DNA of 64,000 nucleotides, from contig CAZVME010000008.1 of assembly GCA_964628835.1 (NCBI GenBank), forward strand, positions 5,632-69,631, given 5' to 3'. Position numbers and translations under genes: made by a program. Shown here piece by piece: positions 25,219 to 34,584 of the stretch. Below the pieces are notes generated by a model. The model was not told where the DNA came from, made no database searches, and saw only the letters and a list, made by a program, of their open reading frames with translations. This DNA comes from JAAGZL01 sp964628835 (lineage in GTDB: Bacteria > Pseudomonadota > Gammaproteobacteria > Chromatiales > Chromatiaceae). Numbering within the stretch: the first letter of the stretch is position 1; every line of letters starts with the position of its first letter.

Positions 25219-25578
25219 TTACATGGTGTGGGTCGGGCGATCGGTGGTGAGTGCACCTGCCAGATAGGTTTCAATCTTGTTACGTGCGATACCGCCGTCC
25301 TGATCACTGAACTGGACGCCGATGCCGGCAGCCCGGTTGCCCTCGGAACCCATGGGGGTAATCCACACCACTTTGCCTGCCACCGGTATACGTTCGGTCT
25401 CTTCCATTAGGGTCAGTAGCATAAATACCTCATCCCCAAGCTTGTACTGTTTGTTGGTGGGGATAAACAGCCCGCCGTTTTTTACGTACTGCATGTAAGC
25501 TGCATACAGGGCATTTTTGTCTTTGATGGTGAGTGACAGGATGCCTTGGCGCGCCCCTGGCATATTAGCGTTTTGCAT
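25219..25578 (-). CDS. pilZ: PilZ-domain protein (type IV pilus type)
   Basis: The 119-aa protein consists of one PilZ domain (QGILSLTIKDKNALYAAYMQYVKNGGLFI ... VWITPMG). It lacks the RxxxR and D/NxSxxG motifs needed to bind cyclic di-GMP, which marks it as the canonical PilZ of type IV pilus assembly that acts with PilB and FimX. Its place between holB and tatD is as in Pseudomonas and Xanthomonas. Pilus genes themselves are not in the window. Confidence 0.9.
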   Translation of the reverse strand: MQNANMPGARQGILSLTIKDKNALYAAYMQYVKNGGLFIPTNKQYKLGDEVFMLLTLMEETERIPVAGKVVWITPMGSEGNRAAGIGVQFSDQDGGIARNKIETYLAGALTTDRPTHTM

Positions 25579-25587
25579 CTCTTAGTC

Positions 25588-26580
25588 CTATCTCCGACTC
25601 TTTACCAACGCCAGCAACAGGCGTTCCAGTGTCATCTGGTCATTCAGGGTAGCATCAACGTTGCGCCTTGCCTCATACATATGGTCAAGGGCCTGAAACA
25701 GACGCCTGGTGTCAGTTACCCTGACCGCATCCAATAACCGCTGTCTCTGGTCTGGATTGATCATGCTTGCAGGCTGTGGCACCGTCTGCAACCGAAGCAT
25801 ATCAATCACCCAGCCACACATCCAGTTTAGTATTTCCCTGAGATCCTGCTTAAGCCAGCTCCCTGCTGTCACCACCGGGTCCCGCTTCAAGGTGAGAACA
25901 TCACAGAATTCACTCAGCAGCTTCTGGCGCAACTCCATACTCTCTTGGTCTGACATCTTCAGCGCCTTGAGAGGCGAACCTGCGGCGGTTTGCAACAGCA
26001 CCTCGGGGTCACTCTCTGGCATGAGTGCCTGTAGCCACTCAGAGGCTTTCTGTGTAGATGGAACCGGGATGGTTATCTGGCGGCAGCGGCTACGTATGGT
26101 TGCAGGCAGTCTGGAGGGGTTGGCGGAGATGAGGATCATTATGGTGTCGCTCACCGGCTCTTCCAGGGTCTTGAGCAAACTGTTGGCAGCAGCCTGATTC
26201 ATGGCATCGGCAGGTCTGATCAGGACTGGTTTATGACTGCCGGCATGGGCGGTTATTGCCTCCCTGCTGATAAACTCCCGGATGGTATCGATCTTAATAG
26301 CCTTGCCCTCTTCCTCGGGCTCTATCAGAGTGAAATCCGGGTGGTTACCAGCGGCCATGAGGTTGCATCCACTGCACTGCCCACAGGGCTGACCAGAGTC
26401 GGAAGGTGACTTGCACAACAATGACCACGCCAGTGCCTGCGCCAGCTCAAACTTTCCCAAGCCCTCGGCGCCGCTAAACAGTATGGCGTGAGGAAATTGC
26501 CCCGAGCTGCGTACCGCCTGTAGCTGAACCCAGACATCCTGTAGCCAGGGATAGGGGGGAAAGGTGGTGATGGTGTGCAT
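25588..26580 (-). CDS. holB: DNA polymerase III delta-prime subunit HolB
   Basis: HolB is part of the clamp loader. The 330-aa protein has the Walker-type P-loop region LFSGAEGLGKFELAQ near residue 35, a zinc-binding cysteine group (CGQCSGCNLM plus an upstream Cys) and the SRC motif (IRSRCRQI). The C-terminal collar domain follows. It lies between tmk and pilZ, the standard order. Confidence 0.95.
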   Translation of the reverse strand: MHTITTFPPYPWLQDVWVQLQAVRSSGQFPHAILFSGAEGLGKFELAQALAWSLLCKSPSDSGQPCGQCSGCNLMAAGNHPDFTLIEPEEEGKAIKIDTIREFISREAITAHAGSHKPVLIRPADAMNQAAANSLLKTLEEPVSDTIMILISANPSRLPATIRSRCRQITIPVPSTQKASEWLQALMPESDPEVLLQTAAGSPLKALKMSDQESMELRQKLLSEFCDVLTLKRDPVVTAGSWLKQDLREILNWMCGWVIDMLRLQTVPQPASMINPDQRQRLLDAVRVTDTRRLFQALDHMYEARRNVDATLNDQMTLERLLLALVKSRR

Positions 26581-26607
26581 AACAGTAATTTATATTAGGG
26601 GCGGTAA

Positions 26608-27264
26608 TCAGGAATTGGTTTGGATAAAGTCATGCATGACCTCAGTGATGCGCGCCTGCACCTCATACAGTGGGGTTGATGCATCCACCACTTTGACCCG
26701 GTTCGCCTCATCCCAGGCAATCTGTAGATAGGCCTGACGTACGGCCTCAAAGAAACGCATCTCCTCTTTCTCAAACCGATCCGGGGCCGATCTGTTACCC
26801 GCCCGTTCCAGACCAACCTCCACCGGAAGATCCAGCAGCAAGGTCAGATCAGGGCGCAGCTCTCCCTGGGTCCACTCCTCCAGCTTCTGTATACGCATCT
26901 TGTCGATGCCACGCCCTCCTCCCTGGTAGGCATACGAGGCGTCGGTGAAGCGGTCGCACAGAACCCAGATGCCTGCATCCAGCGCCGGTCTTATCTTCTG
27001 TTCCAGGTTTTCCGCCCGTGCTGCAAACATCAGAAGAAGTTCGGTGTCATCGGCCATGCCAGTGTGACGATGGCCCAGCAGCAGGTTTCTTACCTCTTCA
27101 CCCAGCGGGGTGCCGCCTGGCTCTCGGGTAAACATCACCTCTTTGCCTGAGGCCTCCAGCAGTTGCTTTATGAACTCAAGGTTACTGCTCTTGCCGGCCC
27201 CTTCTATCCCCTCGACCGTAATGAACCTTCCCCTGCTGGCTGTCATCATCAAGAACTCTCTCAT
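26608..27264 (-). CDS. tmk: Thymidylate kinase
   Basis: Tmk phosphorylates dTMP to dTDP. The product has the P-loop EGIEGAGKSS, the DRF motif (CDRFTDASYAYQGGGRG) and the LID-type segment NRSAPDRFEKEEMRFF. The first ATG (27264) and the ATG pair at 27249/27246 are both possible; AGAGAG precedes the latter by 6 nt, so the true N-terminus may be MMTASRGRF and the protein about 213 aa. It lies between mltG and holB. Confidence 0.95.
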   Translation of the reverse strand: MREFLMMTASRGRFITVEGIEGAGKSSNLEFIKQLLEASGKEVMFTREPGGTPLGEEVRNLLLGHRHTGMADDTELLLMFAARAENLEQKIRPALDAGIWVLCDRFTDASYAYQGGGRGIDKMRIQKLEEWTQGELRPDLTLLLDLPVEVGLERAGNRSAPDRFEKEEMRFFEAVRQAYLQIAWDEANRVKVVDASTPLYEVQARITEVMHDFIQTNS

Positions 27265-27299
27265 TGGTTATCTGACCACGCTATAGTCACAGCATCGGA

Positions 27300-28304
27300 T
27301 TAACGTTTCAATTGATATTTGCGCACTGCCCTGTTGTGCTGCTTCAGGTTATCTGAAAAGTAGTGGCTGCCATCACCCTGGTTTTTCGCAACGAAATAGA
27401 GTGCCTTACCTGGGGCCGGGTGCATAACCGCTCGAATGGCATCTCTACCCGGCATGCTGATGGGAGTTGGGGTTAGGCCACTGCGGGTGTAGGTGTTGTA
27501 GGGGGTGTCGTTGCGTAGATCCTTGCGCCGAATATTTCCCTTGTATTTATCCCCCATGCCGTAAATTACCGTCGGGTCGGTCTGTAACCGCATCCTCTTT
27601 TGCAGACGGCGGATAAATACCCCGGCTATCAGCGGCCTCTCCTGGGGTAGCGCCGTCTCTTTCTCCACAATGGATGCCAGGATCAGGGCCTGGTATGGGT
27701 CTTTGAAAGGAAGCGCTGTATCTCTGGCATCCCACTCTTTCTGTAGCAGATCTTGCATGGCCCTAAAGGCCCGTTTCAGTAGCGCCAGGTCGGTGGTTCC
27801 CTTGGGAAAGTTATATGTGTCTGCCAGAAAACGTCCCTCTGGGTGCATACCTTCATATCCAAGACGAGACATAATCTGGGCGGCTTTGAGGCCATCAATA
27901 CTGTGTCTAAGGGCCTTATGGCCCCGGATTGATTTCAGCATCTGACGAAAGCTCCAGCCCTCGACCAGGGTGATGTTGTAGGTATTAACCTGCCCTGAGA
28001 CCAACTGCTCCAACAGAGCGGTGGGGGTGGTGCCAGGCTTGATTCGATACTCACCGGCCTTGATCCGCTTACCCAGTCCAGACCAGCGGGCTATGATCCT
28101 CAGATAGATGGAGTTTCTGATTAGACCTTTGTTCTCCAGATCTTTAGCCAGGACACCCAGTGAGGATCCAGGCTCCAGGGTGTAATCAACCCCCGACTCA
28201 GGAAGGTCTAGGGAGTTTTCAGAAAACTGCTGTAGGTCGAGCATGAGCCATGCCAGGGCAAAACTCACACAAATTACGCTGATACCGAGTAGCTTACTAA
28301 ACAT
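27300..28304 (-). CDS. mltG: Endolytic murein transglycosylase MltG (YceG)
   Basis: MltG cuts nascent glycan strands and is thought to end their polymerisation. The 334-aa protein has one N-terminal membrane anchor (about 3-22) and a periplasmic YceG domain. A LysM-like part comes first, then the catalytic part with LASIVEKETALPQER (catalytic Glu) and LQTDPTVIYGMG, ending in GLTPTPISMPG and the FSDNLKQHNRAV tail. Its start overlaps the end of pabC by 8 bp. Confidence 0.95.
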   Translation of the reverse strand: MFSKLLGISVICVSFALAWLMLDLQQFSENSLDLPESGVDYTLEPGSSLGVLAKDLENKGLIRNSIYLRIIARWSGLGKRIKAGEYRIKPGTTPTALLEQLVSGQVNTYNITLVEGWSFRQMLKSIRGHKALRHSIDGLKAAQIMSRLGYEGMHPEGRFLADTYNFPKGTTDLALLKRAFRAMQDLLQKEWDARDTALPFKDPYQALILASIVEKETALPQERPLIAGVFIRRLQKRMRLQTDPTVIYGMGDKYKGNIRRKDLRNDTPYNTYTRSGLTPTPISMPGRDAIRAVMHPAPGKALYFVAKNQGDGSHYFSDNLKQHNRAVRKYQLKR

Positions 28305-29109
28305 AGGCCCTGTTGCTTACTTCTAACATCATGTCTCGATCTAAATTATCCAGGTTGAACGACTTGCCATCGATATCCCGCACTGGCCAGATACCTATCA
28401 GAGAGTTGGTCAGAAACAGAGCATCAGCTTCTAGAAGTTCAGACAGCTCTAACCGCCTGATACTCACCGCTTTCCCAAGCTCTGCTGCAACATCCAGCAC
28501 CAGACCACGCATCACACCCTCTACTCCGCACTCAGTGAGATCCGGGGTATGCATGCGGCCATCCTTGAGCATAAATATATTGCTCATGGTGCCCTCAATC
28601 ACCTGGTTATCAGCATCCAACATAAGACCTTCGCTGATCCCTGGATCATTCCATTCGCTGCGAGCCAGGATCTGTTCCAAACGGTTCAGATGCTTTATGC
28701 CGGCAAGGGCGGGATTTGAACCCAGACGCGCACCACATACACGCACAGACACACCTAAAGAGTTTGCATCCGCCGGGTAATCAGGCCAGGGCGAGAAATG
28801 CACTATTCTGGTAACGGGGATCTCTGGATCAGGCCTATACCCTCTGGTTGCTTCACCTCGGGTAATAGTTATCTTAATGACACCTCTGTCATTAGAACCA
28901 ATTTCCTGCTGGATTTCTTTGATCAGGGTCGCAGCTGCGGGAATTGCTATTCCCAGGCGTCTGCCCCCGGCCTGTAGCCGTTGATAGTGCCGGTCCCACA
29001 GACAGGGCCTGACATCTGCGATGGCGATGGTCTCAAACAGACCATCGCCATATTGCAGACCGCGATCAAAGGCGGAAATTGTTGTAGCGGAATCCCCGTT
29101 TATTAACAA
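28297..29109 (-). CDS. pabC: Aminodeoxychorismate lyase PabC
   Basis: PabC releases pyruvate from 4-amino-4-deoxychorismate to give p-aminobenzoate for folate. The 270-aa fold-type IV PLP enzyme shows FDRGLQYGDGLFETI (start), GVIKITITRG with the PLP lysine, GIKHLNRLEQILAR, EGTMSNIF and TNSLIGIWPVR. It is placed between fabF and mltG, as in E. coli. The start ATG at 29109 is followed directly by the family N-terminus. Confidence 0.95.
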   Translation of the reverse strand: MLINGDSATTISAFDRGLQYGDGLFETIAIADVRPCLWDRHYQRLQAGGRRLGIAIPAAATLIKEIQQEIGSNDRGVIKITITRGEATRGYRPDPEIPVTRIVHFSPWPDYPADANSLGVSVRVCGARLGSNPALAGIKHLNRLEQILARSEWNDPGISEGLMLDADNQVIEGTMSNIFMLKDGRMHTPDLTECGVEGVMRGLVLDVAAELGKAVSIRRLELSELLEADALFLTNSLIGIWPVRDIDGKSFNLDNLDRDMMLEVSNRAYV

Positions 29110-29127
29110 GGAGAGGCCTCTTCAGAA

Positions 29128-30375
29128 TTAGCCCTTAAATGGCTTAAAGGCCAGTGAGCCGTTGGTGCCACCAAAACCAAAAGAGTTGGAGATTGCCAGT
29201 TCGATCTTCATCTCACGCGCCACGTTTGGCACGTAATCTAGATCGCAATCCGGGTCCTGATTCTCCAGGTTGATGGTTGGAGGTGCTATCTGGTCTCTGA
29301 TCGCCAGAATGGTAAAAACAGCCTCCGCACTACCGGCAGCACCCAGCATGTGTCCGGTCATGGACTTGGTGGAACTCACCGCCAGTTTGTAGGCATGATC
29401 ACCAAATGCGCCCTTGATGCCGCTGGTTTCAGCCACGTCTCCAGCAGGCGTCGAAGTGCCATGGGCGTTGATGTAATCTACCTGGTCGGTATTCAGTTCG
29501 CCGTCCTGTAGCGCCAGCAGCATGCAGTCGCGACCACCTTCACCACTGGGTGATGGAGCAGTCATGTGATAGGCATCTGAGTTCATGCCCACACCAACCA
29601 GTTCGGCATAGATCTTGGCGCCACGAGCCTTGGCCATTTCGTACTCTTCCAGTACGATGACACCGGCACCGTCACTCAGCACAAATCCGTCACGATCCTT
29701 GTCCCATGGGCGGCTAGCACCCTCAGGATCATCGTTACGACTGGAGAGGGCACGAGCAGCAGCAAAACCGCCAAGTCCCACAGGAGAGGTGGCCATCTCG
29801 GAACCACCAGCCACCATGGCATCCACGTAACCGTGGCGGATCAGACGGGCAGCCTCTCCAATGTTGTGACTGCCGGTACTACAGGCAGATACTATGGAGT
29901 AGTTGGGGCCCTTCAATCCGTATTTAATAGAGATATTCCCAGCCACCATATTTACGATGTTGGCAGGAACAAAGAATGGGGATATCTTGCGCGGTCCACG
30001 GTTAACGTAGGCTGCGTAACTATTTTCAATTCCCGTGATACCACCGATGCCAGCACCCACGGCTACACCAATGCGTGCGGCATTTGCTTCGGTAATCTCA
30101 AGACCGGAATCTTCCATAGCCTGACATCCTGCGGCAAGCCCGTAGTGGATAAACTTATCCATCTTGCGTGCTTCTTTTGCCAGGATGTACTCAGTGATAT
30201 CAAAATCAACGATTGAGCCACCAAAATGGGTGGAGAATTTTTCGATATCTCCGATATGAGTAATGGGGCGAATGCCGCTTTTGCCAGCTAGAATATTGCT
30301 CCAGGCAGCATCCACAGAATTACCAACAGGCGCAACCATACCGAGTCCGGTAACTACAACCCTTCGTCTAACCAT
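29128..30375 (-). CDS. fabF: 3-oxoacyl-ACP synthase II FabF
   Basis: FabF elongates acyl-ACP by condensation with malonyl-ACP. The 415-aa enzyme has C165 in SACSTGS, the two histidines in NAHGTSTPAGD and GHMLGAAG, and NSFGFGGTN at the C-terminus. It is separated from acpP by an 87-bp gap with a hairpin. Confidence 0.97.
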   Translation of the reverse strand: MVRRRVVVTGLGMVAPVGNSVDAAWSNILAGKSGIRPITHIGDIEKFSTHFGGSIVDFDITEYILAKEARKMDKFIHYGLAAGCQAMEDSGLEITEANAARIGVAVGAGIGGITGIENSYAAYVNRGPRKISPFFVPANIVNMVAGNISIKYGLKGPNYSIVSACSTGSHNIGEAARLIRHGYVDAMVAGGSEMATSPVGLGGFAAARALSSRNDDPEGASRPWDKDRDGFVLSDGAGVIVLEEYEMAKARGAKIYAELVGVGMNSDAYHMTAPSPSGEGGRDCMLLALQDGELNTDQVDYINAHGTSTPAGDVAETSGIKGAFGDHAYKLAVSSTKSMTGHMLGAAGSAEAVFTILAIRDQIAPPTINLENQDPDCDLDYVPNVAREMKIELAISNSFGFGGTNGSLAFKPFKG

Positions 30376-30415
30376 TTTAAGATTTTACCCCCGTTCGGGA
30401 ACGAGAAAATGATAC

Positions 30416-30436
30416 GGGGCACCGAACGGTTGCCCC
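30416..30436 (-). terminator. Hairpin between acpP and fabF
   Basis: GGGGCACCG pairs with CGGTTGCCCC (one bulge) in the acpP-fabF gap, followed on the minus strand by a moderately T-rich stretch (ATCATTTTC). It could be a partial terminator or a processing/stability element that lets acpP be made in excess over fabF. Confidence 0.4.
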
Positions 30437-30462
30437 ATACCAGGAAAACAGAATTAATACTC

Positions 30463-30696
30463 TTAGGCGTGTGAGGTTACGTAATCAAGAGCCAACTTGA
30501 CGGTAGTGATTTTCTCAGCTTCCTCATCCGGAATTTCAGTCTCAAACTCCTCCTCGAGCGCCATTACCAGTTCAACGGTGTCAAGAGAATCAGCACCCAG
30601 GTCATCTACAAAAGATGCCTCAGAAACTACTTCTTCCTCTTTTACTCCCAACTGTTCCATGACAATCTTCTTAACTCTTTCTTCAATAGAGCTCAT
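30463..30696 (-). CDS. acpP: Acyl carrier protein
   Basis: The 77-aa acidic four-helix protein carries growing acyl chains on 4'-phosphopantetheine attached to S37 in DDLGADSLDTVELV. GGAGG lies 9 nt upstream of the start. A 190-bp AT-rich gap before it (towards fabG) suggests that acpP has its own promoter besides operon read-through, as in E. coli. Confidence 0.98.
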   Translation of the reverse strand: MSSIEERVKKIVMEQLGVKEEEVVSEASFVDDLGADSLDTVELVMALEEEFETEIPDEEAEKITTVKLALDYVTSHA

Positions 30697-30886
30697 GTTA
30701 TTAGATTCCTCCGAATGAATTGAAGATCACTATATAAGCGACCGACCGATATTGTATTCACAATCAACTAAAGTTAAAAGTCCAAATTAATCAAACTTAG
30801 ACAAACATAAAATTCATAATATACTATATATTACAGTAAATAATAGCACATACTTAAAGTGTTTAATGATAACAGTGCGGTAGGTA

Positions 30887-31627
30887 TTAACCCATAAACA
30901 TGCCGCCATTGACGTGTAAGGTCTCACCAGTGATGTAACTGGCATCATCTGATGCCAAAAATAATACCGCTTTTGCAATCTCATCTGGTCCGCCCAGGCG
31001 GCCCAGGGGGATATTTCCCAACAACGCACTACGCTGTTCTTCTGATAACTCTCTGGTCATATCTGTGTCGATAAAACCAGGTGCCACGGTGTTAACGGTA
31101 ATATTGCGCGAGCCAACCTCACGGGCCAAGGATTTTGTAAACCCGACCATACCAGATTTTGACGCTGCATAATTGGCCTGCCCCGGGTTACCAGTGGCGC
31201 CGACAACTGAGCCAACATTAATTATGCGTCCCTTTTGCGCCTTCATCATGCCGCGCAGACACGCCTTTGACACCCTGAATATTGAGGTGAGGTTGGTTTC
31301 AATTATGTCTGCCCACTCATTATCTTTCATCCGCAGCATAAGATTGTCACGGGTAATGCCTGCGTTGTTTACCAGAATAGTTGGGGCGCCATATTCTGAA
31401 CCAATCTCTTTGATCAGGCCCGTCACTGAGTCTGGGTCGGTAACGTTTAGAACCTTACCGATACCGTTGATACCGGCACTTTTGAATCTCTCTGTAATGG
31501 CGGCGGCGCCAGCTTCCGAAGTGGCGGTGCCAATTACCACGGCGCCACTTGTCCCAATGGCATCAGCAATAGCACTGCCAATGCCTCGACTCGCACCGGT
31601 AACCAAAGCAATTTCGTTATTCAGCAT
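30887..31627 (-). CDS. fabG: 3-oxoacyl-ACP reductase FabG
   Basis: FabG reduces 3-oxoacyl-ACP with NADPH. The 246-aa short-chain dehydrogenase has the cofactor motif TGASRGIG, NNAG, the catalytic S..YAASK group and the tail TGETLHVNGGMFM. It follows fabH by only 11 bp; fabD, which stands between them in E. coli and many relatives, is missing. Confidence 0.97.
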   Translation of the reverse strand: MLNNEIALVTGASRGIGSAIADAIGTSGAVVIGTATSEAGAAAITERFKSAGINGIGKVLNVTDPDSVTGLIKEIGSEYGAPTILVNNAGITRDNLMLRMKDNEWADIIETNLTSIFRVSKACLRGMMKAQKGRIINVGSVVGATGNPGQANYAASKSGMVGFTKSLAREVGSRNITVNTVAPGFIDTDMTRELSEEQRSALLGNIPLGRLGGPDEIAKAVLFLASDDASYITGETLHVNGGMFMG

Positions 31628-31638
31628 TATAGCCTCAT

Positions 31639-32607
31639 TTAGTAAATCAACAGGACAGAGCCCCAGGTAAAGCCGCCGCCGAACGCCTCCATGAGAAGCG
31701 TCTCCCCACGTTTGATACGGCCATCCCGCACTGCCACATCCAGGGCAAGGGGCACGGATGCCGCAGAGGTATTCCCGTGTTCGTCCACGGTAACCACAAC
31801 CTGATCCATGGACATCTTCAACTTCCTGGCAGTGGCATTAATAATGCGTATATTGGCCTGATGCGGGATTAGCCAGTCCACATCTGACTTCTGCATATTA
31901 TTGGCTTCAAGTGTTTCATCGACGATACGCCCCAGAGTGGTGACAGCGACTTTGAACACCTCGTTACCACGCATCTCGGTATAAGCACTACCTTCCAGCA
32001 CTTGGGCATAGCCATTGGAGATACCAGCCCGGACCTGCAACAGATCCTTGTATTCACCATCAGCATGCAGATGAGTGGAGATTATACCCACTTCTTCAGA
32101 TGCCTGTAGCACCACAGCCCCCGCCCCGTCACCAAACAGTACGCAGGTATCACGATCGGTCCAATCTATTAGACGTGAGAAGGTCTCGGCACCAACCACC
32201 AGCGCATTACGTACATCTCCAGTGCGGATGAACTTTTCAGCTACACTCACGGCGTAGATAAAACCAGTGCATACCGCCTGTACATCAAAGGCAGGACACC
32301 CATGGATATCCAGACGCTTTTGTAGCAAACATGCGGTGCTGGGGAAAACTTGATCTGCAGTGGTGGTTGCCACAATAATCAGATCTATCTCTGAGACATC
32401 AATACCAGCTGCCTCAATAGCGCGGCGCGAGGCCTGTTCTGCCAGGTCACAGGTTGTCTCACCCTCTTGTGCAATATGGCGTTTCTTGATGCCGGTGCGT
32501 TCCTGGATCCACTGGTCGGACGTATCAACCATCTTTTCCAGGTCATGGTTGGTCAGGACCTTTTCCGGCAGGTAACTACCAGTTCCTGCTATACGGGCAT
32601 ATGTCAC
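31639..32607 (-). CDS. fabH: 3-oxoacyl-ACP synthase III FabH
   Basis: FabH starts fatty acid synthesis from acetyl-CoA and malonyl-ACP. The 322-aa enzyme shows C113 in AVCTGF, the His of IPHQANIRI and Asn in GNTSAAS. Its ATG overlaps the plsX stop (ATGA), so the two are coupled. Confidence 0.97.
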   Translation of the reverse strand: MTYARIAGTGSYLPEKVLTNHDLEKMVDTSDQWIQERTGIKKRHIAQEGETTCDLAEQASRRAIEAAGIDVSEIDLIIVATTTADQVFPSTACLLQKRLDIHGCPAFDVQAVCTGFIYAVSVAEKFIRTGDVRNALVVGAETFSRLIDWTDRDTCVLFGDGAGAVVLQASEEVGIISTHLHADGEYKDLLQVRAGISNGYAQVLEGSAYTEMRGNEVFKVAVTTLGRIVDETLEANNMQKSDVDWLIPHQANIRIINATARKLKMSMDQVVVTVDEHGNTSAASVPLALDVAVRDGRIKRGETLLMEAFGGGFTWGSVLLIY

Positions 32608-33638
32608 TCTTCACCCCTGTTGGCAAAATGCTTTTCCACACCTTGGGCTATATGTTCCGAGACATCTGTCATTACTTCCTTGCTCGCCATACGGATCGCA
32701 TTTTCGAAGGCATATATATCTGCACCACCATGACTTTTCACCACGATCCCACGTAATCCAAGCAAACCGGCGCCATTGTAGTTCCTGGTGTCTACTGAAC
32801 TGCGAAAATGATTTAAAACCGGCATGGCAATCAGCCCAACCAGCTTGGTTAGAATATTTCGTTTGAAAGAAATGCCAAGATAGTGTCGGAACAGTTTGGC
32901 CACGCCTTCACTGCTTTTTAGTGAGACATTACCAACGAAGCCGTCACAGACTATAAGATCAACTCCGCCGGTGTAGATATTGTCACCCTCTACATATCCG
33001 ATATAGTTGAGTGAACTCTTTGACAGAAGCTCATGGGCTCGTTTGACCTGTTCATTACCCTTGATCTCTTCCTGACCTACGTTGAGTAGGCCCACACGCG
33101 GGGCACTGTTTCCATCTACCGAGGCGATAAGTTCACTTCCCATAATCGCAAACTGAAATAGATGCTCTGCCGTACAATCGACATTTGCACCCAGGTCCAA
33201 CATCCAGCTATGCCCCTGCACGCTGGGCAGTATCGAGATAATGGCGGGACGGTCTATCCCTGGTATCATCTTCAAAACAAACCTTGCAGTTGCCATCAGA
33301 GCGCCGGTATTACCGGAGCTGACACAGGCATCCGCAACGCCCTCATGCACCAGATTTATGGCCACACGCATGGATGAATCTTTTTTACCACGCAACGCCT
33401 TGGAGGGCGACTCATCCATCCCGACCTCCTGGGATGCGTGCTGGATAACCAGTCTACTGCTATCGTAACCATTGAGATGCTGTTTGATCAGATCCTCATT
33501 GCCCACGAGTATAAGGTCAACATCCTGGTCATTTTTCAGGAAGTCCAGGGCTGCGGGCACAACCACGCTAGCACCGTGGTCCCCACCCATAGCATCCAAT
33601 GCGATGGTGATTCGGTCAGATCGCGGCATCGAATTCAC
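32604..33638 (-). CDS. plsX: Phosphate acyltransferase PlsX
   Basis: PlsX makes acyl-phosphate from acyl-ACP, the donor for PlsY in phospholipid synthesis. The 344-aa protein begins with ITIALDAMGGDHG and has SSGNTGALMA, LDLGANVDC and VCDGFVGNVSLK, all family hallmarks. It lies between rpmF and fabH. Confidence 0.97.
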   Translation of the reverse strand: MNSMPRSDRITIALDAMGGDHGASVVVPAALDFLKNDQDVDLILVGNEDLIKQHLNGYDSSRLVIQHASQEVGMDESPSKALRGKKDSSMRVAINLVHEGVADACVSSGNTGALMATARFVLKMIPGIDRPAIISILPSVQGHSWMLDLGANVDCTAEHLFQFAIMGSELIASVDGNSAPRVGLLNVGQEEIKGNEQVKRAHELLSKSSLNYIGYVEGDNIYTGGVDLIVCDGFVGNVSLKSSEGVAKLFRHYLGISFKRNILTKLVGLIAMPVLNHFRSSVDTRNYNGAGLLGLRGIVVKSHGGADIYAFENAIRMASKEVMTDVSEHIAQGVEKHFANRGEE

Positions 33639-33675
33639 ACGCCCCAGAGATATTTAAAGGAAATCAGAATGATTT

Positions 33676-33711
33676 CTCAAGGCTGGTAGCAGGAAAGCCA
33701 ACCAGCCTGAG
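33676..33711 (-). terminator. Hairpin between rpmF and plsX
   Basis: CTCAGGCTGGT pairs with ACCAGCCTTGAG (one bulge) across a 13-nt loop in the rpmF-plsX gap. On the minus strand no strong T run follows, so it is more likely an attenuator or an mRNA stabiliser that separates ribosomal protein from lipid gene expression. Confidence 0.4.
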
Positions 33712-33729
33712 ACAGTTATTATTATTGGG

Positions 33730-33909
33730 TTACTCGCCCTTGTCGGCGATAACCTTGCGGCCACGATAGAAGCCATCAGCAGTTACATGGTGACGCAGGT
33801 GAAGCTCACCGGATGTTGAATCGGTGGACAGGGTCTTCTCAGTCAGTGCATCATGCGAACGACGCATGCCACGTCTGGAAGGGGTTTTTCTACTCTTTTG
33901 GACCGCCAT
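33730..33909 (-). CDS. rpmF: 50S ribosomal protein L32
   Basis: This short basic protein of 59 aa starts MAVQKSRKTPSRRGMRRSHD, the family signature, and ends HHVTADGFYRGRKVIADKG. It has no zinc cysteines, which is the usual C-minus form in gammaproteobacteria. It lies between yceD and plsX as in E. coli. Confidence 0.97.
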   Translation of the reverse strand: MAVQKSRKTPSRRGMRRSHDALTEKTLSTDSTSGELHLRHHVTADGFYRGRKVIADKGE

Positions 33910-33941
33910 GGTTCAAACTCCTAAATAAATCATTAAAAAAA

Positions 33942-34475
33942 TTAATTCTGCTTACTTTTTAGATCTGCCAATATGGCAAACGGGTTGGGCTTGCTCTGCC
34001 CTTGATCCGCGTCTACCTGTTCTGGCGACCCACCAACGTTATTCGAAGCTGTTGTACAGTCACCCTGACAGTGCATCGGCACCTGTGGCAGAGTTAGTAA
34101 CAACTCGTCTTCAATAATCTCGTTCAGTCTGATACGTTTATCGCCTGCCAGCAGTGGCTCAAACTCCTCACCAAGCTGCTCGGCCTCATCGAATCCTTCC
34201 ACTACGACAACATCCAGTTCAGACACCACCGGAACGCGTACCGGTTCCAAACATCGCTGACACTCCAGTGTCAGTTCAGCTCGCACACTGCCTGTAATGT
34301 GTACGCGTCCTTTCTTACCTTTGAGGAACCTAAATTCAAATTCCGCATCGCCTGCAGCATCAACCAAAAGCCCGGCCAAACGCGGGAATTTCGCAAGCCC
34401 AGTCTGCCCTGAGAGCACTTTCCCAATCTCTGCAAAGTGCCAAGGATCAACAAATTCTGGTAAGCGAGACGACAT
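33942..34475 (-). CDS. yceD: YceD/DUF177 23S rRNA accumulation protein
   Basis: The 177-aa protein belongs to DUF177. It shows the CxxC segment LTLECQRCLEPV, the acidic central part (GEEFEPLLAGDKRIRLNEIIEDELLL) and CQGDC near the end. In E. coli YceD is needed for normal 23S rRNA levels. It precedes rpmF by 32 bp, the fixed order across bacteria. Confidence 0.93.
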   Translation of the reverse strand: MSSRLPEFVDPWHFAEIGKVLSGQTGLAKFPRLAGLLVDAAGDAEFEFRFLKGKKGRVHITGSVRAELTLECQRCLEPVRVPVVSELDVVVVEGFDEAEQLGEEFEPLLAGDKRIRLNEIIEDELLLTLPQVPMHCQGDCTTASNNVGGSPEQVDADQGQSKPNPFAILADLKSKQN

Positions 34476-34584
34476 AAAGCGGGGATTTTATTACGCAAGG
34501 TGTTGGCTGTCAAAAAAAACCAGCCTCTTCACTAGGTTAGAACACCCATATATCAGCGGGTATCTATATGATTTTAACGGAATA

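Noticed and set aside
28695..28725. tRNA-like T-loop sequence (GGGTTCAAATCCC on the minus strand)
   Set aside because: It lies inside pabC and codes for the conserved GSNPALAGIK stretch; no acceptor stem or anticodon arm surrounds it.
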